The notes: generated from the sequence alone by a model not told the origin. DNA of 64,000 bases from a bacterium (GCA_030432695.1 JAUILN010000005.1:434001-498000); one strand, 5' to 3'; shown: positions 1-9,329, counted from the first letter of the stretch. Numbers and translations are program-made.

Positions 1-2551
1 AATCGTCTCGGCCGACAGCGAGGAGGCCGACGGCCCGGCCGCGAACGTCCTCGACGGGGATCCGGCGACCATCTGGCATACCCAGTGGAAGACCGCCAGG
101 CCGTCGCACCCGCACCAGCTGGTGATCGATCTCGGCCGGCCGACACGGATCGGCGGCGCGCTGCTCCTGCCGCGCCAGAACGAGACCGCCGGCCGGACGT
201 CGAGCTGCTCGCTGGCGTTCGCGGAGACGCTCGGTGACTGGACCACGGCGCTCGCCGACCAGCCGCTGCCCGACGGCCCCACCCCACAGACCCTGCATCT
301 CACCGAACCGGTCACCGCCCGCTACGTCCGCTTCGTCGCGCACCGGGCCCATCAGGCGCGGCCGTCGACCACGCTCGCCGAGTTCCACCTGCTCGGCCCG
401 GACGCACTGCAGGCCGACATGCCGGATCTGGCCTGGGCCGGGGACGTGGCGGAGATCGAGGTCACGGTGACACCCGACGCGGACGGCACGTCGTCCGTCG
501 GCGTCGCCCGCATCGATCCCACGACCGGCCGGAAGCTGGTCGGGATCACCCGCGGCGGCATCCCGGACCGGGAACTGGCCGGCAATCTGGCGCTCTGCGC
601 CGACCTCGCCCGACCCGCGGTCGACGGTCGGGTCCGCTTCGAAAGTCTGACGGTCGACGGCTCGCGAGTCGGCCTCGATGACCGCGCCGCCTACGGCCCG
701 TTCGCCGGCTGTCAATACACGCTCAGCCGCGGCACCCTGAAGCTCACCGCGCAGCTGATGCCGGTAGGCGACGGCGAACTGGGGCAGGTGGAGCTGCAGC
801 TCCGCGACGCCGACGGTTCGTGGGCGACCGTCGACCGCGCCGAGGTGGTCACCCCCAGTTACACAGCGCACCTTCGCGTCGAGCCCTGGCCCCACGCCGG
901 CCGTGCAGTCGCCTACCGGGTCCGCACCCCGCTCCGCGACGCGCACGGCGCCACGCAGCTCCCCACGTACGAGGGCACGATCCGCGCCGAACCGGGCCCG
1001 GACGAGGTCGTCACGCTCGCCGCCTTTTCGTGCAACCAGAACGTCCGCCACGGGTTCGGCCGTCCCGGCTACCCGTGGAACCGACAGGCCCTGTGGTTCC
1101 CCCACGACGACGTGCTGCCCAGGGCCCGCCACCACGATCCCGACCTGCTGTTCTTCGCCGGCGACCAGATCTACGAAGGCGACAGCCCGACTCCGCCGGT
1201 GCGGGCGCCCGAGCGAGCCGCGGAACTCGACTACCTGTACAAGTGGACGCTGTTCCTGTGGGCCTGGGGTGACCTCACGCGCGACCACCCGACGATCACC
1301 ATCCCCGACGACCACGACGTGTGGCAGGGCAACCTCTGGGGTGGTGGAGGTCGTCACACCACGCGCGACAGCGCCGGCGGCTACACGATGCCGGCCGCAT
1401 TCGTGCGACTGTGTGAGCGGACGCAGACCAGCCATCTACCCGATCCGTTCGACGCCACGCCGGTCGAGCAGGGCATCGGCGTCTACTACACGTCGCTCGA
1501 ATGGGGTGGCGTGGACTTCGCGATCCTCGAGGACCGCAAGTTCAAGTCGGGACCGTTCGGTCTGGTGCCTCCGTCCGGCTCGAACCGACCCGACCACGTC
1601 ACGGATCCGGACTTCGATCCGACGACCGCCGACGTCCCCGGCGCGACCCTGCTCGGCGCGCGACAACTCGCCTTCCTCGAGGATTGGGCCACCGACTGGG
1701 GCCACGGCACGCGCCTCAAGGCCGTACTCTCGCAGAGCCCGTTCGCCGGCCTCGCCACCCACCACGGTGGCAGCCTCGCCTACCTGGTCGCCGACTACGA
1801 CAGCAACGGCTGGCCACAGGCCGGACGCAACCGGGCGCTCGCCGTGCTGCGCGAGTGCTACGCGTTCCTGATCAGCGGCGACCAGCACCTGGCGACACTC
1901 ACCTGGCACGGCATCGACGACTGGCGCGACGCCGGCTGGTCGTTCGTCGTGCCGTCGATCGCCAACTTCTACCCGCGGATGTGGAACCCGCCCGGCCGGG
2001 TCGGCGCGAACCGGGAACCGGGAAGACCGGCGTGGACCGGCGACCACCTCGACGGCTTCGGCAACAAGGTCACCGTGTTCGCCGCCGCCAACCCCGGCAC
2101 AGGCAACTCCGGCGCCGCGTCGATCCTCGACGACGGCATGCCGGGCTACGGCATCGTGCGCTTCGATCCGGAGGCGCGGACCATCACCGCCGAGTGCTGG
2201 CCGCGCTCCGCCGACCCCGCCAGCTCCGACGCACGCCTCTACGACGGCTGGCCACGCACGATCGCCCAGACCGACAACGATGGCCGGGAGCCGAGCGCCT
2301 GGCTCCCCACGCTCACGGTCGAAGGCCTCGACGAACCGGTGGTCGAGGTCCGCAGCTCTGCCGATGGCTCCCTGGTCCGCGCCTGGCGCGCCCCCGGCCC
2401 GGAGGTCCAGGTCGGCGTGTTCGCGACCGGCCGCTACGTGGTCCGCGTCGGCGACCCCGACCGCGGACTCTGGCAGAGCCGGACGCTGGAGGCCAAACCA
2501 GAACCATCGCCGGATGCGCGGGTGGTCTTGACGTTCGACGGCGAAGATTGA
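1..2551 (+). CDS. Discoidin-domain PhoD-like phosphatase (5' end outside window)
   Basis: Predicted exported phosphodiesterase/alkaline phosphatase of the PhoD metallophosphatase family with an N-terminal F5/8 type C (discoidin) carbohydrate-binding domain. The frame is open to base 2, and residues encoded before the first possible in-frame GTG/ATG are plainly discoidin (NVLDGDPATIWHTQW), so the true start lies left of the window. After the discoidin domain comes a beta-rich linker resembling PhoD_N, then the catalytic core with FSCNQN, LLFFAGDQIYE, IPDDHDVWQGN and SGDQHLATL, which carry the usual Asp/Asn/His metal ligands. A beta-rich tail follows. The next gene starts 7 bases on and is probably cotranscribed. 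The discoidin domain suggests action on a surface or polysaccharide-bound substrate; the substrate is unknown. Confidence 0.9.
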   Translation, partial: IVSADSEEADGPAANVLDGDPATIWHTQWKTARPSHPHQLVIDLGRPTRIGGALLLPRQNETAGRTSSCSLAFAETLGDWTTALADQPLPDGPTPQTLHLTEPVTARYVRFVAHRAHQARPSTTLAEFHLLGPDALQADMPDLAWAGDVAEIEVTVTPDADGTSSVGVARIDPTTGRKLVGITRGGIPDRELAGNLALCADLARPAVDGRVRFESLTVDGSRVGLDDRAAYGPFAGCQYTLSRGTLKLTAQLMPVGDGELGQVELQLRDADGSWATVDRAEVVTPSYTAHLRVEPWPHAGRAVAYRVRTPLRDAHGATQLPTYEGTIRAEPGPDEVVTLAAFSCNQNVRHGFGRPGYPWNRQALWFPHDDVLPRARHHDPDLLFFAGDQIYEGDSPTPPVRAPERAAELDYLYKWTLFLWAWGDLTRDHPTITIPDDHDVWQGNLWGGGGRHTTRDSAGGYTMPAAFVRLCERTQTSHLPDPFDATPVEQGIGVYYTSLEWGGVDFAILEDRKFKSGPFGLVPPSGSNRPDHVTDPDFDPTTADVPGATLLGARQLAFLEDWATDWGHGTRLKAVLSQSPFAGLATHHGGSLAYLVADYDSNGWPQAGRNRALAVLRECYAFLISGDQHLATLTWHGIDDWRDAGWSFVVPSIANFYPRMWNPPGRVGANREPGRPAWTGDHLDGFGNKVTVFAAANPGTGNSGAASILDDGMPGYGIVRFDPEARTITAECWPRSADPASSDARLYDGWPRTIAQTDNDGREPSAWLPTLTVEGLDEPVVEVRSSADGSLVRAWRAPGPEVQVGVFATGRYVVRVGDPDRGLWQSRTLEAKPEPSPDARVVLTFDGED

Positions 2552-2558
2552 GGTTCCG

Positions 2559-4310
2559 ATGCGACGCCGATCACGACTCCTTCCCCGCGGCGTTGCCGCG
2601 ACTCTGCTGTCTTCGCTGCTCGCGGTGACTCCGGCCGCCCAGACCCCCGAGGTCCCGGCGCCGGTCACTCGGCCAACCGCCCGCCAGATCACCGTCGTCG
2701 GTGAGGTGAAGATCCTCGAGGTCGACACCAGCCGGGGTCCGGTCAACGTCGCCTGGACCGCCTTCGGCCCCGACATCGCCGTCTTCGATCCGGCGTTCCC
2801 CGAGGGCCTGTACGCGATCCGCGATCAGCTCGGCGAACGGACGGATCGGGTCCAGGCAGTCGCTCTGTCACACGGCTCTGCGACATCCCTCGAGCCACCG
2901 CTCGCCGAGTGGTTCGCGGGCACGGTGGTCGAGGACATGGGTGGACCGAGAGCCCATCCCGCCGCGCTCGAGGTCGACGGCGAGCTGGCGATCACCCGCG
3001 GCGGCGTGCGCATGGTGCTCCGCTCCGCCCGAGACCTCGCCGCCCCGGGCCCCGCGCTGGTCGCCCATCTCGACCAGGCCGGGATGCTGTTCGCCGGCGC
3101 GCTGGGCAACGCGCCGGAGACCCTGGACGGGGTGCCGGACGCCGGCGGCTGGCGCCGTTGGGCCGACGACTGGTCGCGGACCGTCTACGCGCGGGTCCTG
3201 CCGATGCGCGGATCGGTGCAACGCCCGAGCTGGCTGCTCAAGCTCCGCCACGAACTCGACGCTGCGCTGATCGCCGAGCAATCAGCGGCCTCGCGACTCG
3301 GCAGCCTGCGGGGCGCGAGGGTGGCGCTCGAGATCGATCCATCCGACCGATCGCCCCTGCGCATCCTGACCCGACCGCTCGACGACGCACTCCGCCAGCG
3401 ACTCGCCGCGCTGAGTCCGCGCGTGATGATCGTCGAGGCCCGCAACCGCGACGACGCCCGCCAGCACGCCGCCACGGTGCACGCCGCCGACGCGAGCTTC
3501 TGCGACGCCGAGTTCCTTGCGGCCGCCCCGGAGCTGCGGTGGATCCAAGCCTGGTCGGCAGGGGTCGAGCGCTACCTCGCGGTCGACGCGCTCCGCGAAC
3601 CCGACCACCTGGTGCTGACCAACATGCGGGCGATGTCGGGCGCGCCGATCGCCGACCACGCCTTCGGCATGCTGCTATCGCTGACCCGCAGCCTCGCCGC
3701 GCACCGCGACGCCCAGACCCGCAGCGCCTGGGATCGCAGCGCGGGGCGGATCCACGAGGAGCTGGCCGGCCGCACGCTGTTGGTGCTCGGACTCGGCGGC
3801 ATCGGCACCGCCTGCGCCGAGCGCGGCCACGGCTTCGGCATGCGCGTGCTGGCGGTCGACGTCCGCCTGGAGCCGAAGCCGGAGCAGGTCGAGCGGATCG
3901 TGCTCCCCGACCAGCTCGACACGGTGCTTCCCGAGGCCGACGTGGTGATGGTCTGCGTGCCGCTGACCGACCAGACCCGCAACCTGCTCGATGCACGGCG
4001 CCTCGCGCTGATGCCGCGCGGCGCGCTGCTGATCAACGTCGCCCGCGGCCGCGTCGTCGACACCGAGGCCCTGTTGGCAGCACTCGATTCGGGCCGACTC
4101 GCAGGCGCCGGCTTGGACGTCACCGAACCCGAACCCCTGCCCGAGGACCACCCACTGTGGCTGCGCAAGGACGTGGTGATCACGCCGCACGTCGCCGGCC
4201 GTAGCCAGGGCACCGACGAGCGCGAGGCCGAGCTGTTCGTCGAGAACGTGCGCCGCTTCGTCAGCGGCGAGCCGCTGCTCAACGTCGTCGACAAGCAGGC
4301 CGGATACTGA
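2559..4310 (+). CDS. Exported D-2-hydroxyacid dehydrogenase fused to a degenerate MBL-like domain
   Basis: 583 residues. Residues 1-28 look like a signal peptide and begin with an Arg-rich stretch (RRRSRLL) that loosely recalls a Tat motif. Residues about 45-215 resemble a metallo-beta-lactamase fold in spacing, but the HxHxDH ligand motif is reduced to LSHGSATS, so no metal site is apparent. Residues about 260-583 are a complete D-isomer-specific 2-hydroxyacid dehydrogenase: Rossmann motif GLGGIG followed by the NAD-selecting Asp (AVDV), the catalytic Arg in NVARGRVVD, Glu in TEPEPLPEDHP and His in ITPHVAG. It reduces 2-oxoacids or oxidises 2-hydroxyacids with NAD(H). Export of an NAD-dependent enzyme is odd; if the signal peptide is wrong it may be membrane-anchored. 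The start is chosen at an ATG with GAGG overlapping the previous stop. Confidence 0.85.
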   Translation: MRRRSRLLPRGVAATLLSSLLAVTPAAQTPEVPAPVTRPTARQITVVGEVKILEVDTSRGPVNVAWTAFGPDIAVFDPAFPEGLYAIRDQLGERTDRVQAVALSHGSATSLEPPLAEWFAGTVVEDMGGPRAHPAALEVDGELAITRGGVRMVLRSARDLAAPGPALVAHLDQAGMLFAGALGNAPETLDGVPDAGGWRRWADDWSRTVYARVLPMRGSVQRPSWLLKLRHELDAALIAEQSAASRLGSLRGARVALEIDPSDRSPLRILTRPLDDALRQRLAALSPRVMIVEARNRDDARQHAATVHAADASFCDAEFLAAAPELRWIQAWSAGVERYLAVDALREPDHLVLTNMRAMSGAPIADHAFGMLLSLTRSLAAHRDAQTRSAWDRSAGRIHEELAGRTLLVLGLGGIGTACAERGHGFGMRVLAVDVRLEPKPEQVERIVLPDQLDTVLPEADVVMVCVPLTDQTRNLLDARRLALMPRGALLINVARGRVVDTEALLAALDSGRLAGAGLDVTEPEPLPEDHPLWLRKDVVITPHVAGRSQGTDEREAELFVENVRRFVSGEPLLNVVDKQAGY

Positions 4311-4314
4311 AGCG

Positions 4315-5412
4315 ATGCGTACCTTCGCCACCGCGCTGCTGGCCCTCGCCGGCACCCTCCCCATCCATGCGCAGGAGCCGGTCGACACCGCCCTCGCCCG
4401 CCGCTTCGCCGACCTCGCGCTGGACTGTGTGCACCGCGAGTATCCGAACAAGGTCCAGCACGTGCTGCAGGGCGACGACGACGTCGCGCCGCCCCGCGAA
4501 CTCACGCCGGCGTTCTTCGGCTGCTACGACTGGCACAGCGCGGTGCACGGGCATTGGCTCCTGGCCCGCCTGCTTCGCACCGCGCAGGTTGGTGCGACCG
4601 ACGACTGGCCGGCGCGCGCCCGCACCGCGCTCGACCGCTCGCTGACCGACGAGCACATCGCCGCCGAGGTCCGCTACCTCGAGGGGGAGGGCCGCGCCTC
4701 CTGGGAGCGTCCCTACGGCCTCGCGTGGCTGCTGCAGCTCGGTGCCGAGCTGCACGGCTGGGACGACACCGACGCGCGCCGCTGGGCCCGCGCCCTCGAG
4801 CCGCTCGAGGACGCGGTCGCGGCGCGAATGGCCAGTTGGCTGCCGAAACTCTCCCATCCCAACCGCACGGGCGAACACTCGCAGACCGCCTTCGCGCTCG
4901 GCATGTGCCTCGACTGGGCGCGCGACCGCGGCCGCGACGAGTTCCTGGAGCTGTGCCGGGAACGAGCCCGGACCTTCCACCTCGCCGACCGCGGGTGGCC
5001 CCTGGCCTTCGAGCCTTCGGGTCAGGACTTCCTGTCGCCCGGACTGGCGACCGCCGACCTGATGCGCCGCGTCCTGCCGCCCGCCGAGTTCTCCGCATGG
5101 CTCGGCCGAGCGCTCCCCGACCTGCCACTCGACGGGGAGCCGTCGTTCCTGCCGGTCGCCGTCGTCACCGACAAGGCCGACGGTAAGCTCGCGCACCTCG
5201 ACGGCCTCAACCTGTCGCGAGCCTGGATGCTCGAGGGCATCGTCGCCGGGCTCCCCGACGGCGACCCGCGCCGCCGCGCGCTGTCCTCGTGCGCCGAGCG
5301 CCACCGCCGCGCCGGCCTCGCCGCGGTGACCGGCGAGCACTATGAGGGCGGCCACTGGCTCGGTAGTTTCGCGGTCTACCTGGTGACCCGGCGCGGACTG
5401 ACAACCAACTGA
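4315..5412 (+). CDS. Exported DUF2891 family protein
   Basis: 365 residues with a signal peptide (residues 1-19, cleavage after HAQ). The body matches the DUF2891 family: the hallmark LTPAFFGCYDWHSAVHGHW lies near residue 63, and the rest is helical with an alpha/alpha-toroid look, including paired His/Asn (LSHPNRTGEHSQTAF) and EGGHWLGSFA near the C-terminus. The biochemical function of DUF2891 is not established. It starts 4 bases after the dehydrogenase stop, so the three genes 1-5412 look like one transcript, perhaps for degradation of phosphorylated or hydroxylated organic matter in the periplasm (inference). Confidence 0.8.
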   Translation: MRTFATALLALAGTLPIHAQEPVDTALARRFADLALDCVHREYPNKVQHVLQGDDDVAPPRELTPAFFGCYDWHSAVHGHWLLARLLRTAQVGATDDWPARARTALDRSLTDEHIAAEVRYLEGEGRASWERPYGLAWLLQLGAELHGWDDTDARRWARALEPLEDAVAARMASWLPKLSHPNRTGEHSQTAFALGMCLDWARDRGRDEFLELCRERARTFHLADRGWPLAFEPSGQDFLSPGLATADLMRRVLPPAEFSAWLGRALPDLPLDGEPSFLPVAVVTDKADGKLAHLDGLNLSRAWMLEGIVAGLPDGDPRRRALSSCAERHRRAGLAAVTGEHYEGGHWLGSFAVYLVTRRGLTTN

Positions 5413-5421
5413 TCTCATCCA

Positions 5422-5437
5422 TCCACGGATGCGTGGA
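5422..5437. terminator. Small inverted repeat between convergent genes
   Basis: TCCACG and CGTGGA separated by GATG form a 6-bp stem in the 38-base gap between the DUF2891 gene and the convergent NlpC/P60-like gene. There is no T-tract, so a role as a bidirectional terminator is only suggested by position. Confidence 0.3.
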
Positions 5438-5450
5438 CGCGGACCACGGT

Positions 5451-6212
5451 TCAGTATCGCATCACGGCGACGCGCGTCCCCGGGACGCCGAATCGTCGGC
5501 ATTCCAGGATCATCGTGCTCCGCCGAGGACCAGGCTCCTCGATGCGTTGCACTTCGTAGCGTGAATCGCTGAGCTTGGGCCTGGCGCGCGCGCTGCCGGT
5601 GGCCTCGACGACTCGCAAGTTGCCACCCGCGATCGAGGCCGGAACGTAGCTCTGGACCAGCGCGACGTGTCCCGGTCCGCGAAGAACCGCGTTGCCTCGC
5701 ATCCAAACCAGCACGTCGCCCTGACGCACGTCAGTCGGGTCGTTCACGGCGCGGCCGCGGTCGAAGTAGGAGGCGGCCGAGGTATTCCGAATCGTGCCGG
5801 CCCCCCGCGCCTTCTTGCCCTCGGCGACCAGGTAGTTGGTGACGAACCCGGAGCAGTCGACACCGAGATGTTCGTCGGCATAGCGCTGCAGGGCCTCACG
5901 GCTCGGGCTCGTCACCTTCCCCGACCGCACCGCCCACTCGAGGGCCAGCTCGTAGTCTCTCGGCGCCCCCTTGCCCATACCCGCGTTCCGGATCGCCTCC
6001 CGATGGGTGCGGAACCAGGTCGATTGCGTCGAGCCGGCAGTCGTGACCTGATAGTCGCCCATCTGCTCGCTACCGGCCTTCCAACTCATCATGAAGTAGG
6101 TACGGAGCGAGAGGATCTGGACGACCCGGCGACACTGTCTGGCCGAGGCGTCCTCGAGGACCGCCTCGACCCGAAGGCGGCGATAGCGCTCCAGAAACTC
6201 CAACGGGCTCAT
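5451..6212 (-). CDS. NlpC/P60-like cysteine peptidase-fold protein
   Basis: 253 residues. The core has the NlpC/P60 signature: the nucleophile Cys in VDCSGFVTNYL and the His in GPGHVALVQSY, with WMRGNAVL between them. Such proteins usually hydrolyse peptidoglycan stem peptides or related amide bonds. An N-terminal helical segment of about 120 residues with no recognisable domain precedes the core. The frame is open further upstream to 6275, but the ATG at 6212 has a strong Shine-Dalgarno sequence (AAGGAGGT, 4 bases before the ATG), so I place the start there; no signal peptide is then present. A cytoplasmic or non-classically handled enzyme, or an immunity/effector-like protein, cannot be excluded. 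Confidence 0.75.
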   Translation of the reverse strand: MSPLEFLERYRRLRVEAVLEDASARQCRRVVQILSLRTYFMMSWKAGSEQMGDYQVTTAGSTQSTWFRTHREAIRNAGMGKGAPRDYELALEWAVRSGKVTSPSREALQRYADEHLGVDCSGFVTNYLVAEGKKARGAGTIRNTSAASYFDRGRAVNDPTDVRQGDVLVWMRGNAVLRGPGHVALVQSYVPASIAGGNLRVVEATGSARARPKLSDSRYEVQRIEEPGPRRSTMILECRRFGVPGTRVAVMRY

Positions 6213-6305
6213 TCTGACCTCCTTCTCGACATCGCTCGGCCTGCGGTTCAGAACCGGCAACGCGACCCGCGCCACCGACGTGGCAACGAATCGCCGAACG
6301 ACGGA

Positions 6306-7034
6306 TCAGCTCCCGGCCTGCACCCAGAACACCGCCACCAGCGCGGCGATCGACAGCAGCAGGATCACCCAGCCGACGCGGCGCACCAGGAAGTCCAGCA
6401 TCGGCGGGCCGTACTTCGCGAGCACCCAGATCTCGAGGTAGAAGCGCAGGGTGCGACTGGTCAGGGAGGCGAACACGAACGCGGTGAAGTCGACCTGGTC
6501 GTGGCAGACGCCCGCGGCGACCGTGAACAGCTTGTAGGGCAGCGGCGTGAAGCCGGCGAGGAAGGTGATCAGGAAGGTCGAGCGGCCGAAGCCCTGGCTG
6601 ACCTCGGCGAAGGTCTCGGGCGTGAACCCGGGGACGTGGTCGAAGAAGAACTCGCGGAGCCCCGCCTCCCATAGGGTCATGCCGAGATAGAAGCCGAGGA
6701 TCCCGCCGAGCACCGAGGAGATCGAACTCCAGAATGCGTAGTGCCAGCGCCGCTCGGGTCGGCCGAGGCACATCGGCACCAGCAGGACCTCCGGCAGGAT
6801 CGGCGAGACGCAGGCGTCGGCGAACGACAGCAGCATCATCATCGGCAGCGCCGAAGGGTGGTCGGCACGGCGTGCCAGCCACAGCCGGATGCGCTCCGCC
6901 CGGGTGGGCGGCGAGGACACCGGCCCCGGCCGCGTCGGCGCGCTCGGTCGCGGCCCGGTCTTCTGGGCGTCCGGGGTCTCGACGGGGGCGGCCAAGGGCG
7001 AAGCACAGTAGCCCCTCCCGGTGGCCAGCTCCAC
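6306..7034 (-). CDS. DedA/SNARE-associated (YqaA-like) membrane protein
   Basis: About 242 residues from a GTG at 7034 (GGGGAG lies just upstream); an in-frame ATG at 7163 would overlap the preceding CAP gene by over 100 bases and adds only Arg/Pro-rich sequence, so I reject it. The C-terminal two thirds hold five or six hydrophobic segments (ALPMMMLLSFADACVSPILPEVLL, SSVLGGILGFYLG, LITFLAGFTPLPYKLFTVAAG and VGWVILLLSIAALVAVFWV, among others). The re-entrant-like GFTPLPYKLF is typical of the VTT/DedA family, whose members include lipid flippases or scramblases and which affect envelope integrity. The first 75 residues are low-complexity and probably cytoplasmic. It follows the CAP gene by 26 bases, so cotranscription is likely. 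Confidence 0.8.
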   Translation of the reverse strand: MELATGRGYCASPLAAPVETPDAQKTGPRPSAPTRPGPVSSPPTRAERIRLWLARRADHPSALPMMMLLSFADACVSPILPEVLLVPMCLGRPERRWHYAFWSSISSVLGGILGFYLGMTLWEAGLREFFFDHVPGFTPETFAEVSQGFGRSTFLITFLAGFTPLPYKLFTVAAGVCHDQVDFTAFVFASLTSRTLRFYLEIWVLAKYGPPMLDFLVRRVGWVILLLSIAALVAVFWVQAGS

Positions 7035-7060
7035 CGCCGGCTCCCCACGCGACGCCTCGA

Positions 7061-8203
7061 TCAGCCGCCGAACATCTGCGTCCAGTGGTTCTGGTGCCGC
7101 CCGAGCCCGATGCGGCCGTGACCACCGAGCATGTTGCGGTGGTGACCCGGCGAATACCACCACGCCCGGATCGCCCCGAGTCCGGTGGACTGGCCCGCCG
7201 CGATGTTCTCGGCGCCGGCGCTGGTGCCGGCGAGAGCGGCCCGCTTGCCGGGCGTCTCCTTGCCCGGGATCGGCGACTGGTGGGCGAAGAAGCCGTGCTC
7301 CACCATGTCCCTGGAGTGGTCACGGCTGGCGGTGCACAGCTTCTCGTCGATCTGCAGGGCACCGAGCCCGAGGATCAGGCGGATGCGGTTCAACTCCCGG
7401 ATGCCGGCGTACTCGCCCTTCTCCAGGACCCCGATCGACGCCTCGTTGCCCTCCATCACCTTGCGGTCCCGACTGCTCATCGGCAGGGCCTGGAACGCCA
7501 GCCGCTCGCGGGCGCGACGCAGCTCGTCGGGCAGCTCGCGGGGATCGGGCGCGAGCTCGTAGCGGTCGAGGAACTGGGCACCACGGGTGGTCCGCAGCAG
7601 CACCTCCTCGGCGCGCTCCTGATCGGCGAAGCGCTGCAGCATCGCCACGAGTCCGGCGTCGAGTTCGGCCGCGTCCTCGGCGAGGTCCTCGTCGACCTCC
7701 AGGACCTGCGCCACGCTCACCTGGCACAGGCCCTCGAGTTCCTGGAAGCGCGGATCGATCTCCGAGTGAACGGTCTCCTTCGACAGGTCTCCGCTGCGCG
7801 AGAAGCCGAGGATCTCGTCGCGAAGCGCGTCGATCCGCGCCGGTCCCTCCCGCCCGCCACGGTGCCGGAGCACCAGGGGCGCGGACCGCGCGAAGTCGCG
7901 GAGATGCCGATCGCGCGCCTTCAGCCAGTCCTTGAAGCGCTTCTGCAGGTCGACGCGGACGGTGTTGAACAACTGCTGTGCGCCATTCTCACCGGCGGCG
8001 AGCAAGGCCTCGACGATCTCGGCGCGCGCGGCCTCCTCGAGCGCCGGCTGGCGGAGCCGACGTGCCAGGGTCGCTACGTCGACGGCAGGCTCGACGGCAT
8101 CGTCCTGGGCGCGCAGGGCCGCACCGGCGAGCGCGGCCAGCATGGTGACGCCAGGCAGCAGGGTCTTGGGAGACAGGAGGGACGGCAGCCGGGTCCGGTG
8201 CAT
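7061..8203 (-). CDS. Exported CAP (SCP/PR1) domain protein
   Basis: 380 residues. The signal peptide spans roughly residues 1-33 (hydrophobic TLLPGVTMLAALAGAALRAQD). A charged helical region follows, and the C-terminal 120 residues form a CAP domain: LNRIRLILGLGALQIDEKL, CTASRDHSRDMVEHGFFAHQSP, AGENIAAGQ, and AWWYSPGHHRNML. These contain the His and Glu residues typical of the CAP cavity. CAP proteins of bacteria are secreted and mostly of unknown activity. The start is the ATG at 8203; the frame also opens at a GTG at 8242, but a TATGCT box at 8243-8248 would put transcription start downstream of that codon. Confidence 0.8.
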   Translation of the reverse strand: MHRTRLPSLLSPKTLLPGVTMLAALAGAALRAQDDAVEPAVDVATLARRLRQPALEEAARAEIVEALLAAGENGAQQLFNTVRVDLQKRFKDWLKARDRHLRDFARSAPLVLRHRGGREGPARIDALRDEILGFSRSGDLSKETVHSEIDPRFQELEGLCQVSVAQVLEVDEDLAEDAAELDAGLVAMLQRFADQERAEEVLLRTTRGAQFLDRYELAPDPRELPDELRRARERLAFQALPMSSRDRKVMEGNEASIGVLEKGEYAGIRELNRIRLILGLGALQIDEKLCTASRDHSRDMVEHGFFAHQSPIPGKETPGKRAALAGTSAGAENIAAGQSTGLGAIRAWWYSPGHHRNMLGGHGRIGLGRHQNHWTQMFGG

Positions 8204-8242
8204 CGGGAGGTCCGCGAGGAGTCGGCGCGGCAGGCGCGACAC

Positions 8243-8248
8243 AGCATA
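8243..8248 (-). promoter_or_regulatory. Candidate -10 box for the CAP gene
   Basis: TATGCT reading leftward, 39 bases before the ATG at 8203. It is AT-rich relative to its surroundings and supports the downstream start; no clear -35 is seen. Confidence 0.35.
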
Positions 8249-8282
8249 GCAGCGCGAGCCGTGGACGACCCCGGAGGCCTGG

Positions 8283-9329
8283 TCAGCGCCGCCGGAACAT
8301 CACCAGCTCGCCGGCAAATCCGACGCAGACCAGCTCGGTGCCCGGCGCCGGATCGAGATCCCCGGCCGCCAGGTGGTGGATCTTGTCGGGCTCCTCGGAA
8401 ATCACCGCGCCACGCCAAGCGCGGCCGGGACCGTCACGGCGGAACACCCGCACGATCCGTCCATAGCCGGCGGTCGCCGCCTCGAGACCTTCGACCAGCG
8501 GATCGAGGTCGGCGAGCACCGCGCCGCGGAGCTTCTGCCGTTCGCGGTGTAGCTCGATCGCCTCGCCGCCGCCGCCGATCCACCAGAACGCGCCGTCGTC
8601 GTCGGCGCAGACCAATGCGGGACCGGCGTGTCCGAGCCGCGCCCGCCCGGCGTTGCGGTGATGGAGGACCTCGGAGTCCCAGCCGACCGCGGTGTGGCGG
8701 ACGAGCACCACCGAACCGTCGGTGCAGGCCACCACGACCCCGTCGCGCGCCATCACCGCGTTCTTCGCGGCGCCCGGCAGGTCGGCGACCAGGAACGAGT
8801 TCCAGACGCCGGTGGGATCGCAGACCAGTTGGTAGAGCTTCTGGCTGTAGCCACCGACGAACACCTCGCCCTCGCCGACCGCGACCGCGTGCAGCAACGC
8901 ATCGTCGTCGAAGATCGGCTCGGCCATCCAGTCACCGCCCTCGACCCGGCGCAGGACATGCGCCCGGCCCGGACCCGCAGGCGTCTCGGGACCGGACTGC
9001 ATGCCCACCACGACGATCTCGACCCCCGGGGTCGCGGGATCGGCCTGCCCGACCGCGCACTGGATCATCTCGCCGCCGACCTGGGCGATCCTGCGGCCAC
9101 CGGAGCCATCGGCGTGCGCGACGTGCACCCCACCCTTCTCGTCGACCAGCGCGACCTCGAGGGTCTCGGCGACGCCGTCCAGTTCACCGACCGCGCAGCA
9201 GCCGAGCTTCTCGCCCACCTCGTGCAGCACCACCCGCTCCCACCCGCCCTCGGGTGACGGCTCGCTCGCGCAGCCCGCGACCACGGCCAGGGACGACAGC
9301 CAACAGATCCCGATCCAAGGACGGTGCAT
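8283..9329 (-). CDS. Lipoprotein with beta-propeller-like (FG-GAP/VCBS-like) repeats
   Basis: 348 residues from the ATG at 9329. The N-terminus is a lipoprotein signal peptide with lipobox VAGC, so it should be lipid-anchored at the envelope. The body is built of recurring segments of the type (G)DLDP..GxELVxVG, for example VLADLDPLVEGLEAATAGYG, AAGDLDPAPGTELVCVGF, and AVGQADPATPGVEIVVVG, typical of a propeller in which short Asp-rich loops follow strands. Two Cys pairs occur (CCAVG; CDP/CTDG). No catalytic motif is seen; a binding or scaffold role is likely. It is divergent from the ETF-QO gene that begins at 9522. Confidence 0.75.
   Translation of the reverse strand: MHRPWIGICWLSSLAVVAGCASEPSPEGGWERVVLHEVGEKLGCCAVGELDGVAETLEVALVDEKGGVHVAHADGSGGRRIAQVGGEMIQCAVGQADPATPGVEIVVVGMQSGPETPAGPGRAHVLRRVEGGDWMAEPIFDDDALLHAVAVGEGEVFVGGYSQKLYQLVCDPTGVWNSFLVADLPGAAKNAVMARDGVVVACTDGSVVLVRHTAVGWDSEVLHHRNAGRARLGHAGPALVCADDDGAFWWIGGGGEAIELHRERQKLRGAVLADLDPLVEGLEAATAGYGRIVRVFRRDGPGRAWRGAVISEEPDKIHHLAAGDLDPAPGTELVCVGFAGELVMFRRR

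Noticed and set aside
6070..7362. Long leftward frame overlapping the DedA-like and CAP genes
   Set aside because: Arg/Pro-rich with no family features; the alternative frames encode recognisable membrane and CAP proteins.
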